From: Ramlibacter ginsenosidimutans
Lineage (GTDB): Bacteria > Pseudomonadota > Gammaproteobacteria > Burkholderiales > Burkholderiaceae_C
Reading direction: 5' to 3' (one strand)
Assembly (NCBI RefSeq): GCF_042678185.1
Contig: NZ_JBHUDQ010000018.1
DNA length: 64,000 bases
Below, in pieces: positions 52,456 to 63,922 of the stretch (within the stretch, counting starts at the first letter, position 1; the number at the start of each line of letters is the position of its first letter). A program made the translations under genes and the position numbers. A model generated the notes under the pieces. The model worked only from the letters and a program-made list of their open reading frames with translations. It ran no database searches and was not told where the DNA came from.

Positions 52456-52593
52456 CCGGACGCAGAGGTCGCAAAGGTTTCGCAAGAACGCAAAAGAACA
52501 GCCATCGAAGGTGGAAGTCCTTCTCCTCCCTTCCTTCTTTGAATGGTTTTCCTTTTGCGTCTTCTGCGAAACCTTTGCGTCCTCCGCGTCCGG
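52456..52593. repeat. GCAGAGG hairpin element, family B, copy 5
   Basis: Opens CCGGACGCAGAGG and closes CCTCCGCGTCCGG. It is the longest and most diverged copy, with a CT-rich centre. Lies between the convergent xth and LysR genes. Confidence 0.82.
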
Positions 52594-52632
52594 ATGCCCG
52601 CCTTCGGATGCCCGCCTTCGGATGTCCGCGTT
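52591..52632. repeat. 14-base tandem repeat, three units
   Basis: CGGATGCCCGCCTT occurs at 52591 and 52605, with a third diverged unit CGGATGTCCGCGTT at 52619. It abuts the end of family B copy 5 and the LysR stop codon. Confidence 0.85.
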
Positions 52633-52634
52633 CC

Positions 52635-53549
52635 TCACACCTTCGGTAGCGCCTCCCACCACTTCCCCTCGAAGCGCCCCTGCAGGTAGGCGATGAAGGC
52701 CTGCACCTTCTGCGGCACCAGCTTGGGCGAGGGATACACGGCGTGGATCTCCTGCTCCGGCAGGCTGTAGCCCTTGAGCACTTCCACCACCGCGCCCGAC
52801 GCGAGGGAGTCGCTCGCCACGTACCAGGGCAGCGCGGCGATGCCCAGGTGCGAGCGGGCGGCGGCGAGCACCGCCGAGAGATTGTTCGAGCGCAGGCGCG
52901 CGGTGATGGGCACCGTGCTCGCCTCGCCGCGCGGCGACACCACCCGCCACACGTCGCTGCCCTGCACGCTGGTGTAGATCAGGGTCTCGTGCGAGCTGAG
53001 CTCCGCCGGCTTGCGCGGCGTGCCGTGCTTGCGCAGGTAGGCCGGCGAAGCGACCATCAGCCACGGGTTGGCGCCGAGGAAGCGCGCCCCCAGCGACGAG
53101 TCCGCCAGCTTGCCCATGCGCACCGCGACGTCGATGCCCTGCGCCACCAGGTCCGTGTAGCGGTCCTCGAAGCTCAGGTCCACGCGCAGTTGCGGGTGCT
53201 GGCGCATGAAGTCCAGGGCCAGCGGCACCAGCACGCGCCGGCCGAAGGCGACCGAGCTGCCCACGCGCAGCAGTCCCTGCGCCAGCGTCTGGCGCGTGCG
53301 GACCGCGCTGTCGGCCTCCTGCGTGTCGCGCACGATGGCCTTGCAGCGCTCGTAGTACAGCGCGCCCGCTTCGGTGGGGCTCACTCCGCGCGTGTTGCGG
53401 TTCAGCAGGCGCACCTTCAGCCGCGCTTCCATCGCCGCGACCTGCTTGGTCACCGTGGGTTGCGTGGTGGCGAACTCCTGCGCCGCGCGCGAGAAGCTGC
53501 CCGTCTCCACCACCCGCACGAACATCTCCATGGCCTGCAGCCGGTCCAT
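52635..53549 (-). CDS. LysR-family transcriptional regulator
   Basis: 304 residues. The N-terminal winged HTH is MDRLQAMEMFVRVVETGSFS to about residue 60 (SRAAQEFATTQPTVTKQVAA), followed by the linker helix and a periplasmic-binding-protein-like effector domain from about residue 90. The ending is CrgA-like. Divergent from gcl, with which it shares a 103-base gap containing a T-N11-A palindrome, it is the probable regulator of the glyoxylate genes. Effector not predictable. Confidence 0.92.
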   Translation of the reverse strand: MDRLQAMEMFVRVVETGSFSRAAQEFATTQPTVTKQVAAMEARLKVRLLNRNTRGVSPTEAGALYYERCKAIVRDTQEADSAVRTRQTLAQGLLRVGSSVAFGRRVLVPLALDFMRQHPQLRVDLSFEDRYTDLVAQGIDVAVRMGKLADSSLGARFLGANPWLMVASPAYLRKHGTPRKPAELSSHETLIYTSVQGSDVWRVVSPRGEASTVPITARLRSNNLSAVLAAARSHLGIAALPWYVASDSLASGAVVEVLKGYSLPEQEIHAVYPSPKLVPQKVQAFIAYLQGRFEGKWWEALPKV

Positions 53550-53559
53550 CGCGTCCCCT

Positions 53560-53574
53560 ATTCCTGGATGGAAT
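53560..53574. promoter_or_regulatory. Candidate LysR operator
   Basis: ATTCC-TGGAT-GGAAT, a perfect 5-bp inverted repeat with 5-base centre that also fits T-N11-A. It is 11 bases upstream of the LysR start and about 80 bases before gcl, the usual place for an autoregulatory recognition site. Confidence 0.55.
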
Positions 53575-53652
53575 GAATGTTATGGAGCGGCGCCGGCTTC
53601 TACAACCCGGCCGCGATTCCTACAGTCGTGACATCAACGACAGGAGTCCACC

Positions 53653-55443
<1,791 letters not shown>

Positions 55444-55448
55444 GCACG

Positions 55449-56354
55449 ATGGCCGACCAACTTCCTGCGATCGGCTTCATCGGCCTGGGCATCATGGGCG
55501 GCCCGATGGCCGCCAACCTGGTCAAGGCGGGCTATCCGCTGAACTTCCACACGCGCAGCCGCGTGCCGGGCGCGATCGCCGAGTCGTCCGCGGTGCGCTG
55601 CTCCAGCGCGGCCGACGTGGCGCGCCGCTCCGACATGGTCATCCTCATGCTGCCGGACACGCCGGACGTCGAGGCGGTGCTGTTCGGCGAAAGCGGCGTG
55701 GCGCACGGGCTGGGTGCGGGCAAGGTGGTGGTGGACATGAGCTCCATTTCGCCGATCGCGACCAAGACCTTCGCGCAGAAGATCCGCGATCTGCGTTGCG
55801 ACTACCTGGACGCGCCCGTGTCGGGCGGTGAAGTGGGCGCGAAGAACGCGACGCTGAGCATCATGGTGGGCGGCGAGCCCGCGGTGTTCGAGCGGGTGAA
55901 GCCGGTGTTCGAGCGCCTGGGCAAGAACATCACGCTCGTCGGCGGCAATGGCGACGGCCAGACCGCGAAAGTGGCGAACCAGATCATCGTGGCGCTGAAC
56001 ATCGAAGCGGTGGCCGAGGCGCTGGTGTTCGCCGCGAAAGCGGGCGCGGACCCGGCACGCGTGCGGCAGGCGCTGATGGGCGGCTTCGCGTCGAGTCGTG
56101 TGCTGGAGGTGCACGGAGAGCGCATGGTGAAGAGAACCTTCGAGCCGGGCTTCCGGATCGAGCTGCACCAGAAGGACCTGAACCTGGCGCTGGCGAGCGC
56201 GCGCGCCCTCGGCGTGTCGTTGCCGAACACCGCGATGGCGCAGGAGCTGTTCAACGCCTGCGCCGCGCAAGGCGGCAAGGGCTGGGACCACTCTGGGATG
56301 CTGAAGGCGCTGGAGCGGCTGGCGGATTTCGAGGTGGCGTCGCCGCGGGATTGA
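55449..56354 (+). CDS. glxR: Tartronate semialdehyde reductase
   Basis: 301 residues of the 3-hydroxyisobutyrate dehydrogenase superfamily. GFIGLGIMGGPMAANLVKAG is the Rossmann motif (residues 8-27), DAPVSGGEVGAKNATLSIMV the substrate loop, and the catalytic Lys is in GQTAKVANQIIVALN. It reduces tartronate semialdehyde to D-glycerate, completing the glycerate pathway begun by Gcl. Its place right behind gcl favours this over other members of the family. Confidence 0.92.
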   Translation: MADQLPAIGFIGLGIMGGPMAANLVKAGYPLNFHTRSRVPGAIAESSAVRCSSAADVARRSDMVILMLPDTPDVEAVLFGESGVAHGLGAGKVVVDMSSISPIATKTFAQKIRDLRCDYLDAPVSGGEVGAKNATLSIMVGGEPAVFERVKPVFERLGKNITLVGGNGDGQTAKVANQIIVALNIEAVAEALVFAAKAGADPARVRQALMGGFASSRVLEVHGERMVKRTFEPGFRIELHQKDLNLALASARALGVSLPNTAMAQELFNACAAQGGKGWDHSGMLKALERLADFEVASPRD

Positions 56355-56372
56355 GGCGCGCGCCAGGTATTG

Positions 56373-56491
56373 CTCCTTCCCCCTCTGGGGGAAGGTTGGG
56401 ATGGGGGCGCTGCGCGTCAGGCGAGAGGCGGCCGTCGCACGCCAGCGTCGCGCTGCCCCCACCCCCTGCCCTCCCCCAGAGGGGGAGGGAG
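56373..56491. repeat. Long palindrome between glxR and ntrC
   Basis: CTCCTTCCCCCTCTGGGGGAAGG at the left and CCCTCCCCCAGAGGGGGAGGGAG at the right are inverted around about 75 bases; each arm is itself nearly palindromic. It lies between two convergent genes and could act as a bidirectional terminator. Confidence 0.8.
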
Positions 56492-56501
56492 AAAACCAGA
56501 C

Positions 56502-58136
<1,635 letters not shown>

Positions 58137-58174
58137 GTGCTTCCTGTCACCTCAATGCAATGTTCTCGTATCCC

Positions 58175-59242
58175 TCAGGGCAGCGGGATCAGGATCTTGA
58201 AATCCGTCCGCCCCGGCACGCTGTCGCACTCGATCAGGCCATGGTGCTGCTGCACGAAGGTTTGCGCCAGCGTCAGCCCCAGGCCGGACCCGCCTTCCCG
58301 CCCCGACACCAGCGGGAAGAAGATGCGGTCCTTGATCGAGTCCGGCACGCCGGGCCCGTTGTCGATGACATGCAATTCCAGTGCCAGTCGATAGCGCTGC
58401 TTGCCGAAAGTGACCTGCCGGCCGATGCGCGTCCTGAAGGTGAGCTGCGCATCGCCCGCCGCGATGCGATCCGCGAGCGCCTGGCAGGCGTTGTGCGCGA
58501 TGTTCAGCACCGCCTGGATCAGCTGCTCGCGATCGCCCCGGAACTCGGGGATCGAGGTGTCGTAATCGCGCACGACCTTCAGCCCCTTGGGAAACTCCGC
58601 GAGGATCAGCGAGCGCACGCGCTCGCACACCTCGTGGATGTTCACGTCGCCCACCACGTGCGGCCGGCGGTGCGGCGCCAGCAGGCGATCGACCAGCGTC
58701 TGCAGGCGGTCGGCCTCGTGGATCACCACGCGCGTGTATTCCTTCAGCGCCGGATCGATCTCCATCTCCAGCAGCTGCGCCGCCCCGCGGATGCCGCCCA
58801 GCGGGTTCTTGATCTCGTGCGCGAGGTTGCGGATCAACTCCTTGTTGGCCTGCGCCTGGTCGATCAGGCGCTCCTCGCGGTCCTGCCGGGCCTGCGCTTC
58901 CAGCGGCAGCAGCTCGATGACGAACTCGTCGGGCGCGTCGGTCTGCGCGAGCACCACGTGCACGGGCATGGGGTCGGCCTGTTGCCGCACCAGGCGCGCG
59001 TCGTAGCGCAGCGCCGCGTACTCATTGATGCGCGCGCCATCCAGTGCGGTGCGCAGCACCAGCGGCTCGGTGAAGAAGTTGAGGAAGCTCGCGCCCTCGA
59101 TGGTGCGGCGCGAGGAGCCCACGGCGTCCTCGAGCGCGGAGTTGGCGAACAGGACGGTGCCATCGCCCCGCACGACGGCCACGAGCGTGGCCAGCAGGTC
59201 GAAGGAATGGAAGCGCTGGGACGGCGAGGAAGGCTTGTTCAA
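58175..59242 (-). CDS. ntrB: Nitrogen regulation sensor kinase NtrB
   Basis: 355 residues. N-terminal PAS domain (LLATLVAVVRGDGTVLFANS), H-box with phospho-acceptor His in NLAHEIKNPLGGIRGAAQLL, N-box HNACQALADRI and G-boxes DNGPGVPDSI and GGSGLGLTLAQ. Soluble kinase/phosphatase acting on NtrC under control of PII. The start codon appears to be TTG at 59242 (MNKPSSPSQRFHSFD); no in-frame ATG is near. It begins four bases after the stop of the preceding small gene. Confidence 0.94.
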   Translation of the reverse strand: MNKPSSPSQRFHSFDLLATLVAVVRGDGTVLFANSALEDAVGSSRRTIEGASFLNFFTEPLVLRTALDGARINEYAALRYDARLVRQQADPMPVHVVLAQTDAPDEFVIELLPLEAQARQDREERLIDQAQANKELIRNLAHEIKNPLGGIRGAAQLLEMEIDPALKEYTRVVIHEADRLQTLVDRLLAPHRRPHVVGDVNIHEVCERVRSLILAEFPKGLKVVRDYDTSIPEFRGDREQLIQAVLNIAHNACQALADRIAAGDAQLTFRTRIGRQVTFGKQRYRLALELHVIDNGPGVPDSIKDRIFFPLVSGREGGSGLGLTLAQTFVQQHHGLIECDSVPGRTDFKILIPLP

Positions 59243-59246
59243 GCCC

Positions 59247-59759
59247 TCATTTTCCAGCCGAGTTGGCCGTGCCGTTGCCTGACGTGCGCGCCAGTTCGCG
59301 CTGCAGCCCGGCGATGTCCTGGTCCGTGCGCTCGAGCGCGGCCTTCATTTCAGCCACGCGGTCGAGGTACTTCTGGTAGTTCTTGCCCTCGGCGCCCTGC
59401 TTCTCGGGCTGGCCGTTGTTGTATTCCCTGGCCAGTTCCTCTCGGCGCGCCTGCGCCTTCTTGAGCTCGGCTTCCAGGATGGAACGGGCTTCCGCGTCGC
59501 GCGCGCGCTGCTCGTTGCCGTCCACGCGCGGAGCCGACGCCTGCGGGGCCGTCACGACGTTGACGCCCTTGCTGCCATAGGCCTTGGTCCCCTGCACCAC
59601 CGTCACGTTACCGCCCTCGACCAGCTTGCAGCCCTTTGCGGCGGCCTCGGCCTTGTCGTTGGTATAGGTGTTGCCGCAGCGCCAGATCTGCGTCTGGGCC
59701 GACGCGAGCCCGCAGGCGGCGAGTAATGCAAAAGGAATCAGGACGTGGCGAATCTTCAT
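59247..59759 (-). CDS. Hypothetical exported coiled-coil protein
   Basis: 170 residues. Signal peptide MKIRHVLIPFALLAACGLASA, then a short domain QTQIWRCGNTYTNDKAEAAAKGC with two Cys, a linker, and a long charged helix (about 80-160; RDAEARSILEAELKKAQARRE and YLDRVAEMKAALERTDQDIA) that should be a coiled coil. It recalls the small DUF4124-type periplasmic proteins but I cannot place it firmly. GGAG precedes the ATG at 59759. It lies between glnA and ntrB on the same strand, four bases before ntrB, although a terminator separates it from glnA. Confidence 0.75.
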   Translation of the reverse strand: MKIRHVLIPFALLAACGLASAQTQIWRCGNTYTNDKAEAAAKGCKLVEGGNVTVVQGTKAYGSKGVNVVTAPQASAPRVDGNEQRARDAEARSILEAELKKAQARREELAREYNNGQPEKQGAEGKNYQKYLDRVAEMKAALERTDQDIAGLQRELARTSGNGTANSAGK

Positions 59760-59850
59760 GGATGCAATCTCCGGCACCGGGGTGCTCAGGTCGAGTTCGA
59801 GTATGACCCAATCTCTTCAGATTGCCAATTAAGGTATTGATTCAAAAAAG

Positions 59851-59878
59851 AAAAGGGGCGACATCTGTCGCCCCTTTT
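59851..59878 (-). terminator. Strong intrinsic terminator of glnA
   Basis: AAAAGGGGCGACA (59851-59863) and TGTCGCCCCTTTT (59866-59878) are perfect inverted repeats of 13 bases. On the minus strand the stem is followed by CTTTTTT, 40 bases after the glnA stop. Confidence 0.93.
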
Positions 59879-59916
59879 TATCGCCCGGCCGTGATGAATT
59901 ACAGCCGCGCCCCGCC

Positions 59917-61338
59917 TTACAGCGAGTAGTACATGTCGAACTCGATCGGGTGCGTCGTCATGCGGAAGCGCTGGACTTCCTGCATCTTCAGCTCGATGTA
60001 CGCGTCGATCATGGTGTCCGTGAACACGCCGCCCTTGGTCAGGAAGGCCCGGTCGTTGTCCAGGTACTCCAGCGCCTGGTCCAGGCTGTGGCACACGGTC
60101 GGGATCTTCGCGTCCTCTTCCGGCGGGAGGTGGTACAGGTCCTTGGTCGCTGCCTCGCCCGGGTGGATCTTGTTCTCCACGCCGTCCAGGCCCGCCATCA
60201 GCATGGCGGCGAAGCCCAGGTACGGGTTGCAGGTGGGATCCGGGAAGCGCACCTCGATGCGGCGGCCCTTCGGGTTCGCCACGTACGGGATGCGGATGGA
60301 CGCCGAGCGGTTGCGGGCGGAGTACGCCAGCTTCACCGGGGCCTCAAAGCCGGGCACCAGGCGCTTGTAGCTGTTGGTGCCGGGGTTGGTGATGGCGTTC
60401 AGCGCGCGGGCGTGCTTGATGATGCCGCCGATGTAGTACAGCGCGAACTCGCTCAGGCCGGCATAGCCTTCGCCGGCGAACAGGTTCTTGCCGTCCTTCC
60501 ACACGGACTGGTGCACGTGCATGCCCGAGCCGTTGTCGCCCACGATGGGCTTGGGCATGAAGGTCGCCGTCTTGCCGTAGGCGTTGGCCACGTTGTGCAC
60601 GACGTACTTCAGCAGGATGGTCCAGTCGGCGCGCTGCACCAGGGTGCTGAAGCGGGTGCCGATCTCGTTCTGGCCGGCGCCCGCCACTTCGTGGTGGAAC
60701 ACTTCGACCGGGATGCCCAGCGACTCGAGGATCAGGGACATCTCGGCGCGCATGTCCTGCGTGCTGTCGACCGGGGGCACGGGGAAGTAGCCGCCCTTGG
60801 TGGTGGGACGGTGGCCCTTGTTGCCGCCTTCGATCTTCTTGTTGGTGTTCCAGGGCGCCTCGTACTCGTCGATCTCGACGAAGGAGCCTTCGGGGCCGGC
60901 GCTCCAGCGCACGTCGTCGAAGATGAAGAACTCGGGCTCGGGGCCGAAGAAGGCGGTGTCGCCCAGGCCCGACGCCTTGAGGTAGGCCTCGGCGCGCTTG
61001 GCGATCGAGCGCGGGTCGCGGTCGTACGCCTTGCCGTCACCCGGTTCGAGCACGTCGCAGCTGAGGATCAGCGTGGTCTCTTCGAAGAACGGGTCGATGT
61101 TGGCCGTCGCCGGGTCGGGCATCAGCAGCATGTCGGATGCTTCGATGCCCTTCCAGCCGGCGATCGAGGAGCCGTCGAAGGCGTGACCGCCGCTGAACTT
61201 GTCCTCGTCGAAGTGGGACACCGGCACCGTCACGTGCTGCTCCTTGCCGCGGGTGTCGGTGAAGCGGAAGTCGACGAACTTGACTTCGTTGTCCTTCACC
61301 ATCTTCATGACGTCCGCGACGCTCTTGGCTGCTGCCAT
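59917..61338 (-). CDS. glnA: Glutamine synthetase, type I
   Basis: 473 residues. Makes glutamine from glutamate, ammonia and ATP as a dodecamer. FVDFRFTDTRGKEQHVTVP, the catalytic FHHEVAGAGQNEIGTRF and MHVHQSVWKDGKNLFAG are conserved; Tyr402 in KDLYHLPPEE is the adenylylation site used by GlnE. ATG at 61338 follows an AGGAGAAAC site; farther upstream codons are unneeded. Expression is probably from the sigma-54 promoter at 61392-61406 under NtrC, whose gene lies 3 kb downstream. Confidence 0.97.
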   Translation of the reverse strand: MAAAKSVADVMKMVKDNEVKFVDFRFTDTRGKEQHVTVPVSHFDEDKFSGGHAFDGSSIAGWKGIEASDMLLMPDPATANIDPFFEETTLILSCDVLEPGDGKAYDRDPRSIAKRAEAYLKASGLGDTAFFGPEPEFFIFDDVRWSAGPEGSFVEIDEYEAPWNTNKKIEGGNKGHRPTTKGGYFPVPPVDSTQDMRAEMSLILESLGIPVEVFHHEVAGAGQNEIGTRFSTLVQRADWTILLKYVVHNVANAYGKTATFMPKPIVGDNGSGMHVHQSVWKDGKNLFAGEGYAGLSEFALYYIGGIIKHARALNAITNPGTNSYKRLVPGFEAPVKLAYSARNRSASIRIPYVANPKGRRIEVRFPDPTCNPYLGFAAMLMAGLDGVENKIHPGEAATKDLYHLPPEEDAKIPTVCHSLDQALEYLDNDRAFLTKGGVFTDTMIDAYIELKMQEVQRFRMTTHPIEFDMYYSL

Positions 61339-61391
61339 CAGGTTTCTCCTGGGGATGGTTGGTTGTGAATGAATGGGTGGCTGGCGGGGAT

Positions 61392-61406
61392 GCAGGTTCT
61401 GTGCCA
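61392..61406 (-). promoter_or_regulatory. Sigma-54 promoter of glnA
   Basis: On the minus strand TGGCACAGAACCTGC, against the consensus TGGCAC-N5-TTGC: the invariant GG and GC are exactly 10 bases apart and only one consensus base differs. Transcription would start about 12 bases downstream, some 40 bases before the glnA ATG. Confidence 0.8.
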
Positions 61407-61499
61407 AAGCTGGTGCATGCAGCACGGCGCGCAGCGGCGCGATTCTCCCCGATCTGAGGCCGGTTCCCCGCTACAGCCCTGCGAAAAAAGCTCAGCAGC

Positions 61500-61514
61500 G
61501 CACCGCCGCGGTGC
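61500..61514. promoter_or_regulatory. NtrC-type enhancer site 1
   Basis: GCACC-GCCGC-GGTGC, a perfect match to the NtrC half-sites GCACC-N5-GGTGC, about 100 bases upstream of the sigma-54 promoter of glnA. Confidence 0.75.
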
Positions 61515-61526
61515 AAAAAGGGCCGC

Positions 61527-61541
61527 GCACTGCTCCGGTGC
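61527..61541. promoter_or_regulatory. NtrC-type enhancer site 2
   Basis: GCACT-GCTCC-GGTGC, one mismatch to GCACC-N5-GGTGC. Its centre is 27 bases from site 1, that is between two and three DNA turns, so NtrC dimers could bind side by side. Confidence 0.6.
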
Positions 61542-61544
61542 GGC

Positions 61545-62357
61545 TCAGTTTCGCACCAATTCGGGGCCAAGCCGGGCCTTCAGGACAGCAAGGCCATCCA
61601 GTAAGGTCCGGTAGGCCGGGTCCACGTGTTCGGGCGCGCCCTTCACCCCCAGGTCGATGTGGCGGCCATAGGTGGGGTGGTCCACGCTGGGCAGGCTGAA
61701 CACCTTCACGGTGGGATGCTCGCGCTCCACCTGCTCCATCAGCGGCGTGAGCGTGGCCTCCATGGACCCGAACACGATCACCGACTTCTCGACATAGGCG
61801 CCCTTGGAGAACAGGTGCGCGTAGCGCTCGTCCAGCACGTTCTCCATCATGGGCCACGCCATCACGGGAAAGCCGGGCACGAAGTGCACCGTGCCCACGG
61901 TGAAGCCCGGGATCTTGTTGTACGGATTGCGGATGATGGTCGCGCCCTGCGGGAACACGCCCATGTTCAGGCGATGGATGTTGTCGGAGCGGTCCGGCTC
62001 GTAGGGGATCCCCTGCTCACGCGCCGTGTCCTGCATGCGCTCGCGGATCAGCGCCTCCGCCTCCGGATGCAGCTCAAGGGGCACGCCCAGCGCCCTGGCC
62101 GCGCACTGGCGCGTGTGGTCGTCCGGCGTGGCGCCGATGCCGCCGCAGGAGAACACGATGTCCCCCGAGGCGAAGGCGCGCTTGAGCGTCTCGGTGATCC
62201 GCTCAGGCTTGTCGCCGACGTACTCGGACCATCCGAGTTGCAGCCCGCGGGCGGAGAGCAGCTCGATCAGCTTGGGCAGGTGCTTGTCGGCGCGCTTGCC
62301 GGAGAGGATCTCGTCGCCGACGATGATGAGGCCGAAGTCAGGGCGGGTGGTGGTCAT
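61545..62357 (-). CDS. CinA N-terminal-domain (MoaB/MogA-fold) protein
   Basis: 270 residues. FGLIIVGDEILSGKRADKHL and FSCGGIGATPDDHTRQCAARAL are the molybdopterin-binding-like (COG1058) motifs shared with CinA; the C-terminal NMN-deamidase half of full CinA is missing. The second half (VPGFPVMAWPMMENVLDERY) is the usual continuation of the stand-alone version. In other bacteria this domain has ADP-ribose or nucleotide pyrophosphatase activity; the role here is unknown. The ATG at 62357 has a weak ribosome site. It ends four bases from NtrC site 2. Confidence 0.87.
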   Translation of the reverse strand: MTTTRPDFGLIIVGDEILSGKRADKHLPKLIELLSARGLQLGWSEYVGDKPERITETLKRAFASGDIVFSCGGIGATPDDHTRQCAARALGVPLELHPEAEALIRERMQDTAREQGIPYEPDRSDNIHRLNMGVFPQGATIIRNPYNKIPGFTVGTVHFVPGFPVMAWPMMENVLDERYAHLFSKGAYVEKSVIVFGSMEATLTPLMEQVEREHPTVKVFSLPSVDHPTYGRHIDLGVKGAPEHVDPAYRTLLDGLAVLKARLGPELVRN

Positions 62358-62473
62358 GTGGTGTGTATGGTTGCCGCGAATGCAAAAAGCGGTCCCTCCG
62401 CATTTTTCCACGCCCGGGGGCCGGCCGCGCAATCCTCCTCTGTGATGCGCTTGCACCCAGTTACCATGGGCAG

Positions 62474-63895
62474 ATGAACTCGATCACCCCCGTCATCCTG
62501 TGTGGCGGCTCGGGCACGCGCCTCTGGCCCCTCAGCCGGAAGAGCTTCCCGAAGCAGTTCGTCCCCCTGATCGGGGACAAGAGCCTGTTGCAGTTGACCC
62601 TGGAGCGGGTCGGCGCCCTGGGCGAGCGTGTCGTCTGCGTTGCGGCCGACGACCATCGCTTCCTGGTGGCGGACATGCTCCAGCGAGCGAAGCGCGAAGG
62701 CACCATCGTGCTGGAGCCGGTCGCGCGTAACACCGCGGCCGCCATGGCCTTGGCCGCCCTGCAGGCCAAGCCCGAGGATTTCCTCCTCTTCTGCCCTGCC
62801 GACCACCACATTCCGGACGCGGCCGCCTTCCAGCGCACGATGCGCGAAGGCCTCACTGCCGCAGCCAACGGCATGATCGTCACCTTCGGCGTGGTGCCCA
62901 GTTTCCCGAGCACCGCCTACGGCTACATCCGCCAAGGCGAGCTGCGCCCCGACGGCAGCCTGCAGGTTGCGCAATTCATCGAGAAGCCGGAGGCTGCGCG
63001 GGCGCAGCAACTGCTGCTGCAAGGCGACGCGCTCTGGAACGCCGGCATCTTCCTGGCGCAGGCGCGCTTCCTCCTCGAAGCGCTGGGCGAGCACGCCCCC
63101 GACATCCTCGCCTCGTGCCGTGCAGCGATGGCTGCGGCGAAGTCCGAGCAGCCCGGCAAGGCCGCGCCGGGCGTGACCTTCGTGCGTCCCGACCGGGCGG
63201 CCTTCGAAGCGTGCCGCTCGCAGAGCATCGACTACGCCGTGATGGAGCGGCATGCGTTCGTGGCCGTGATCCCCTTCCGCGGCCAGTGGAGCGACGTGGG
63301 CAGCTGGAACGCAGTCGCCGACCTCGCCCCCGCCGACGCGCAGGACAACCGCGTGCAGGGCCAGGGCTGGACGCGCAACGCGCGCAACACCTTCATCCAC
63401 GCGCCGCACCGGCCGGTGGTGGCGCTGGGCACGCACGACCTGCTGATCATCGACACGCCCGACGCCGTGCTGGTCGCGCAGCGCGACGCCGCCGAACAGG
63501 TGAAGGACGTGGTCGCGATGCTGGAGCAAGGCAACGCGACGCAGGCCGCCTTGCACCGCAAGGTGGTGCGGCCCTGGGGCTGGTACGACAGCGTCGACGC
63601 CGGCGAGCGCTTCCAGGTGAAGCGCATCGGCGTGAAGCCCGGCGCCTCGCTCAGCCTGCAGAAGCACCATCACCGCGCTGAGCACTGGGTGGTCGTGCGC
63701 GGCACCGCCGAAGTCACGCGCGGCGCCGAGACCTTCCTCCTGAGCGAAAACCAGTCCACTTACATCCCCATCGGCGAAGTGCACCGGCTGCACAACCCCG
63801 GGAAGATGGAGCTGGAGATGATCGAGGTGCAGTCGGGGGCTTATCTGGGCGAGGACGACATCGTCCGGCTGGACGACAGCTACGGCAGGAGCTGA
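62474..63895 (+). CDS. manC: Mannose-1-phosphate guanylyltransferase / mannose-6-phosphate isomerase
   Basis: 473 residues, two domains. The nucleotidyltransferase has VILCGGSGTRLWPLSRKSFPK (residues 7-27 region) and FLLFCPADHHIP; FIEKPEAARA and WNAGIFLA follow. The C-terminal cupin (from about 350) holds RPWGWYDSVDAGERFQVKRI and the metal-binding QKHHHRAEHWVVV, the isomerase half. It makes GDP-mannose for polysaccharide or lipid sugars. Start at ATG 62474, following CAGTTACCATGGGCAG without a Shine-Dalgarno. An IS element lies directly downstream, so any further polysaccharide genes could have been displaced. Confidence 0.93.
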   Translation: MNSITPVILCGGSGTRLWPLSRKSFPKQFVPLIGDKSLLQLTLERVGALGERVVCVAADDHRFLVADMLQRAKREGTIVLEPVARNTAAAMALAALQAKPEDFLLFCPADHHIPDAAAFQRTMREGLTAAANGMIVTFGVVPSFPSTAYGYIRQGELRPDGSLQVAQFIEKPEAARAQQLLLQGDALWNAGIFLAQARFLLEALGEHAPDILASCRAAMAAAKSEQPGKAAPGVTFVRPDRAAFEACRSQSIDYAVMERHAFVAVIPFRGQWSDVGSWNAVADLAPADAQDNRVQGQGWTRNARNTFIHAPHRPVVALGTHDLLIIDTPDAVLVAQRDAAEQVKDVVAMLEQGNATQAALHRKVVRPWGWYDSVDAGERFQVKRIGVKPGASLSLQKHHHRAEHWVVVRGTAEVTRGAETFLLSENQSTYIPIGEVHRLHNPGKMELEMIEVQSGAYLGEDDIVRLDDSYGRS

Positions 63896-63922
63896 ATGCA
63901 CCTGTAGATACTGTGTTCTCCG

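Noticed and set aside
19694..52593. Family B repeats considered as a CRISPR array
   Set aside because: Copies are many kilobases apart and inverted, with no spacers of constant length and no cas genes.
52356..52649. Small frame with an alternating Arg-Glu stretch
   Set aside because: The run is just the AGCGGG hexamer array read in one frame, following the end of xth; no ribosome site or conserved sequence.
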